Source: an uncultured Kiritimatiellota bacterium (GTDB lineage: Bacteria; Verrucomicrobiota; Kiritimatiellia; RFP12; DVOR01). Taken from it: 64,000 nucleotides of DNA. The stretch is taken from the NCBI GenBank assembly GCA_944391085.1, contig CALXSE010000007.1:29074-93073 (forward strand), read 5' to 3'. The notes under the pieces are model-generated. The model had not been told where the DNA came from and did no database searches. It saw only the letters and a program-made list of their open reading frames with translations. The position numbers and the translations under genes are program-made. Shown one piece after another: positions 62,688-64,000 of the stretch. Numbering within the stretch: position 1 is the first letter of the stretch; the number at the start of each line of letters is the position of its first letter.

Positions 62688-63698
62688 GTGAAGCTGTCGG
62701 TAATCATTCCAGGGTTTAGGACGCCGCCGGCGATGTGGCGGCGTTGCCTCGATTCGGTGGAGGCGGCACTCCCGGGGGGCGAGGGGGAAATCTGTTGCGT
62801 GGATGACGGCGACGCGGGGCAATGGCCGCTTGACGAGGAGGCGCGCGCCCGGCGCGGCGTGTGTGTCATCCATCGTCGGAACGCCGGGCTGGCCGTGGCG
62901 CGGAACACGGGGCTTGGGCGTTGCCGCGGGGAGGCCGTCTCGTTCGTGGACAGCGACGACGAGGTCACGCGGGAGGTCTATGCCCGTGCCGTGGCGCAGC
63001 TCGAGCGGACATCCGCGGACATCGTGCTGTTTGGCGTCAAGACGATCTGGGTCTCTGAAGGGCTCGCGAAGCGCGACACGCTGGGGGATCGGGATTATGG
63101 CGTGCCGACGGTGGAGGAGGTGCGCGCCATTCAGAAGGCCCGGTTGCTGAATTACGCGTGCAACAAAATTTATCGGGTTCGGTTCCTGGATGGGAATGGC
63201 CTCCGGTTTGAGCCGAAGGGAATGCCCTGCGAGGATATCGTCTTCAATTTGGATTGTCTGCTGGCGGGGGCCCGGGTCGCGGCGGTCTCGGTCGTCGGAT
63301 ATCTTTATTATCGCACCGGGGGAACGCTGTTGTCACGCTATAAGCCCACGCTTGCGGCAGGCTTGAAGATGGAGCGGGCGCGTTGGGCGAAACTGCTTGG
63401 TGAGCCCTCCCAGGATGAAAAGGACGACTCCGCGGCGGAATGGGAGAATCTGTGGATGCCGGGCTCCCCGCTTTCGTGGCGTGGGCGTGTGGTATGGGCG
63501 CGGGCGCGGTACGGGGGCCTGTCGTGTACGTTGCCGCGCTGGCAGCGCGCCCTGCTGCGGGTTTCCCCGGCTTTGTTGGCGGTGGGGCGCGGGGTCTTTG
63601 CCTGCGCAAGGCGGCATTGCTACTTCCGCCCGATCAGGAGATGGCACATCAGGCGGCTTTACCCGGAGGCGTATGAGTGGCGGCCCGGCGCGGAGTGA
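62688..63698 (+). CDS. Family 2 glycosyltransferase
   Basis: 336 residues starting with GTG 2 nt after the GT25 stop (GGGAG upstream). LSVIIPGFRTPP, CCVDDGDAG, NAGLAVARNTGLG and the DxD VDSDDEV near 88 define the GT-A domain. LNYACNKIYRVRFL and PCEDIVFNLDCL are typical of capsule GT2 enzymes. A basic C-terminal tail probably binds the membrane. Last gene of the 58481-63698 operon, followed by a terminator. Confidence 0.88.
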   Translation: MKLSVIIPGFRTPPAMWRRCLDSVEAALPGGEGEICCVDDGDAGQWPLDEEARARRGVCVIHRRNAGLAVARNTGLGRCRGEAVSFVDSDDEVTREVYARAVAQLERTSADIVLFGVKTIWVSEGLAKRDTLGDRDYGVPTVEEVRAIQKARLLNYACNKIYRVRFLDGNGLRFEPKGMPCEDIVFNLDCLLAGARVAAVSVVGYLYYRTGGTLLSRYKPTLAAGLKMERARWAKLLGEPSQDEKDDSAAEWENLWMPGSPLSWRGRVVWARARYGGLSCTLPRWQRALLRVSPALLAVGRGVFACARRHCYFRPIRRWHIRRLYPEAYEWRPGAE

Positions 63699-63723
63699 GC
63701 GTTGGGAGAGCGTTTCGCTTTGG

Positions 63724-63754
63724 CGCCGTCCCTGGGTTTGGGGGCGGCGTTTTT
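63724..63754 (+). terminator. Terminator of the glycan operon
   Basis: CGCCGTCCC pairs with GGGGCGGCG (one U-G) across an eight-base loop and is followed by five T. It lies 26 nt past the GT2 stop. Confidence 0.8.
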
Positions 63755-63858
63755 GTCGCGGGGTGCGGGGGTGGGTGGGGGAGGGGTGGGGGACGGGGGA
63801 AAGTGCCATTGTAAAATCAATGGGTTAGGGGGGCGCGAAAATTTCGTGAAAAAAGTGC

Positions 63859-63889
63859 TTGCATTTTTGGCGCGGATGTGGGATTATAT
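63859..63889 (+). promoter_or_regulatory. Strong promoter, probably of an rRNA operon
   Basis: -35 TTGCAT (63859-63864) with a TTATAT/ATTATA -10 ending about 63889 (spacing 17-19 depending on the hexamer chosen). AT-rich GCGAAAATTTCGTGAAAAAA just upstream resembles an UP element, and a GC-rich TCCCG follows, as in growth-regulated rRNA promoters. Confidence 0.6.
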
Positions 63890-63931
63890 GTCCCGTTTTC
63901 GCGACATGAGGGCACGACCCCACGGGCGAAA

Positions 63932-64000
63932 CCTGATCTTTGAGAATTGAATATCGCTCAATGCGTCCCGGATGGGTCTTGACCCGGAAGGGATGCGACA
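63932..64000 (+). promoter_or_regulatory. rRNA operon leader: boxA-like antitermination site and processing stem
   Basis: TGATCTTTGAGAATTGAATA (from about 63932) matches the boxA-type TGATCTTTGAAAACTGAA sequence found ahead of 16S rRNA genes in many bacteria. The last 40 bases fold as TGCGTCCC with GGGATGCG around GGGTC/GACCC, like the stem that RNase III cuts. The 16S gene itself should start beyond the window. Confidence 0.65.

Overview
The window is GC-rich and densely coded, with signs of a diderm glycan-degrading bacterium: Tat-exported sulfatase, GH84 and GH31 hydrolases, lipoproteins, a PEP-CTERM surface protein and an RHS tail. A member of the PVC superphylum (Kiritimatiellota/Lentisphaerota/Verrucomicrobiota-like, probably gut or sediment) fits best. 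This is an inference from gene content; no 16S gene lies inside the window, although its leader appears to begin at the right edge.

Layout. 1-2929: tail of an RHS protein, then two divergent polysaccharide pyruvyl transferase-like genes separated by a perfect 26-bp inverted repeat that encloses a promoter. 3156-6898: a tight operon marC / ModF-like ABC ATPase / M42 peptidase / trmJ. 6957-10734: trpB and parA run left, dut and hemL run right, from one symmetric promoter. 10981-19200: a NapH/NapG-like ferredoxin protein, a DUF362 protein, GH84 and GH31. 19303-26097: prohibitin-like protein, CxxCxG zinc-finger protein, NtrC-type regulator and kinase, a membrane protein and three tandem small lipoproteins. 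26185-29000: Wzx-like flippase and a PP-loop enzyme. 29247-32646: nickel-pincer cofactor and nickel uptake operon (larE-larC-larB-nikMN). 32935-34049: a broken acyltransferase. 34091-41020: housekeeping block (phosphoribosyltransferase, rlmN, recR, ybaB, dnaX, htpG). 41334-44543: secreted repeat protein and sulfatase. 45345-48661: glycosyltransferase, third pyruvyl transferase and a frameshifted PEP-CTERM protein. 48757-55539: flavodoxin-like reductase, an exported redox cassette and a divergent AraC regulator. 55908-58370: UvrA-like protein. 58481-63698: a five-gene glycan operon (GT4, two acyltransferases, GT25, GT2). 63852-64000: rRNA operon promoter and leader.

The most interesting content is regulatory and surrounds the surface-glycan genes. 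(1) Two loci, 29001-29201 (minus) and 32739-32934 (plus), carry the same structured 5' leader. Both have an extended -10 TATCAT, exactly 41 nt to a GCGCAAACA block, several helices whose sequences differ while pairing is kept, and a 15-16 bp alternative helix that would bury the Shine-Dalgarno region. It looks like an undescribed riboswitch-type leader for exopolysaccharide genes. (2) The only G tracts of nine or ten that I found lie in three glycan genes and in the spacer of the PEP-CTERM gene promoter, which is the pattern of slipped-strand phase variation. (3) The 1650-1753 inverted repeat sits almost equidistant from two divergent glycan genes and could be an invertible promoter. Together they suggest a surface coat controlled by several independent switches.

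Promoters repeatedly use a TATACT/TATAAT -10 box. In four genes this box sits only 6-8 nt before the ATG, which predicts leaderless mRNAs.
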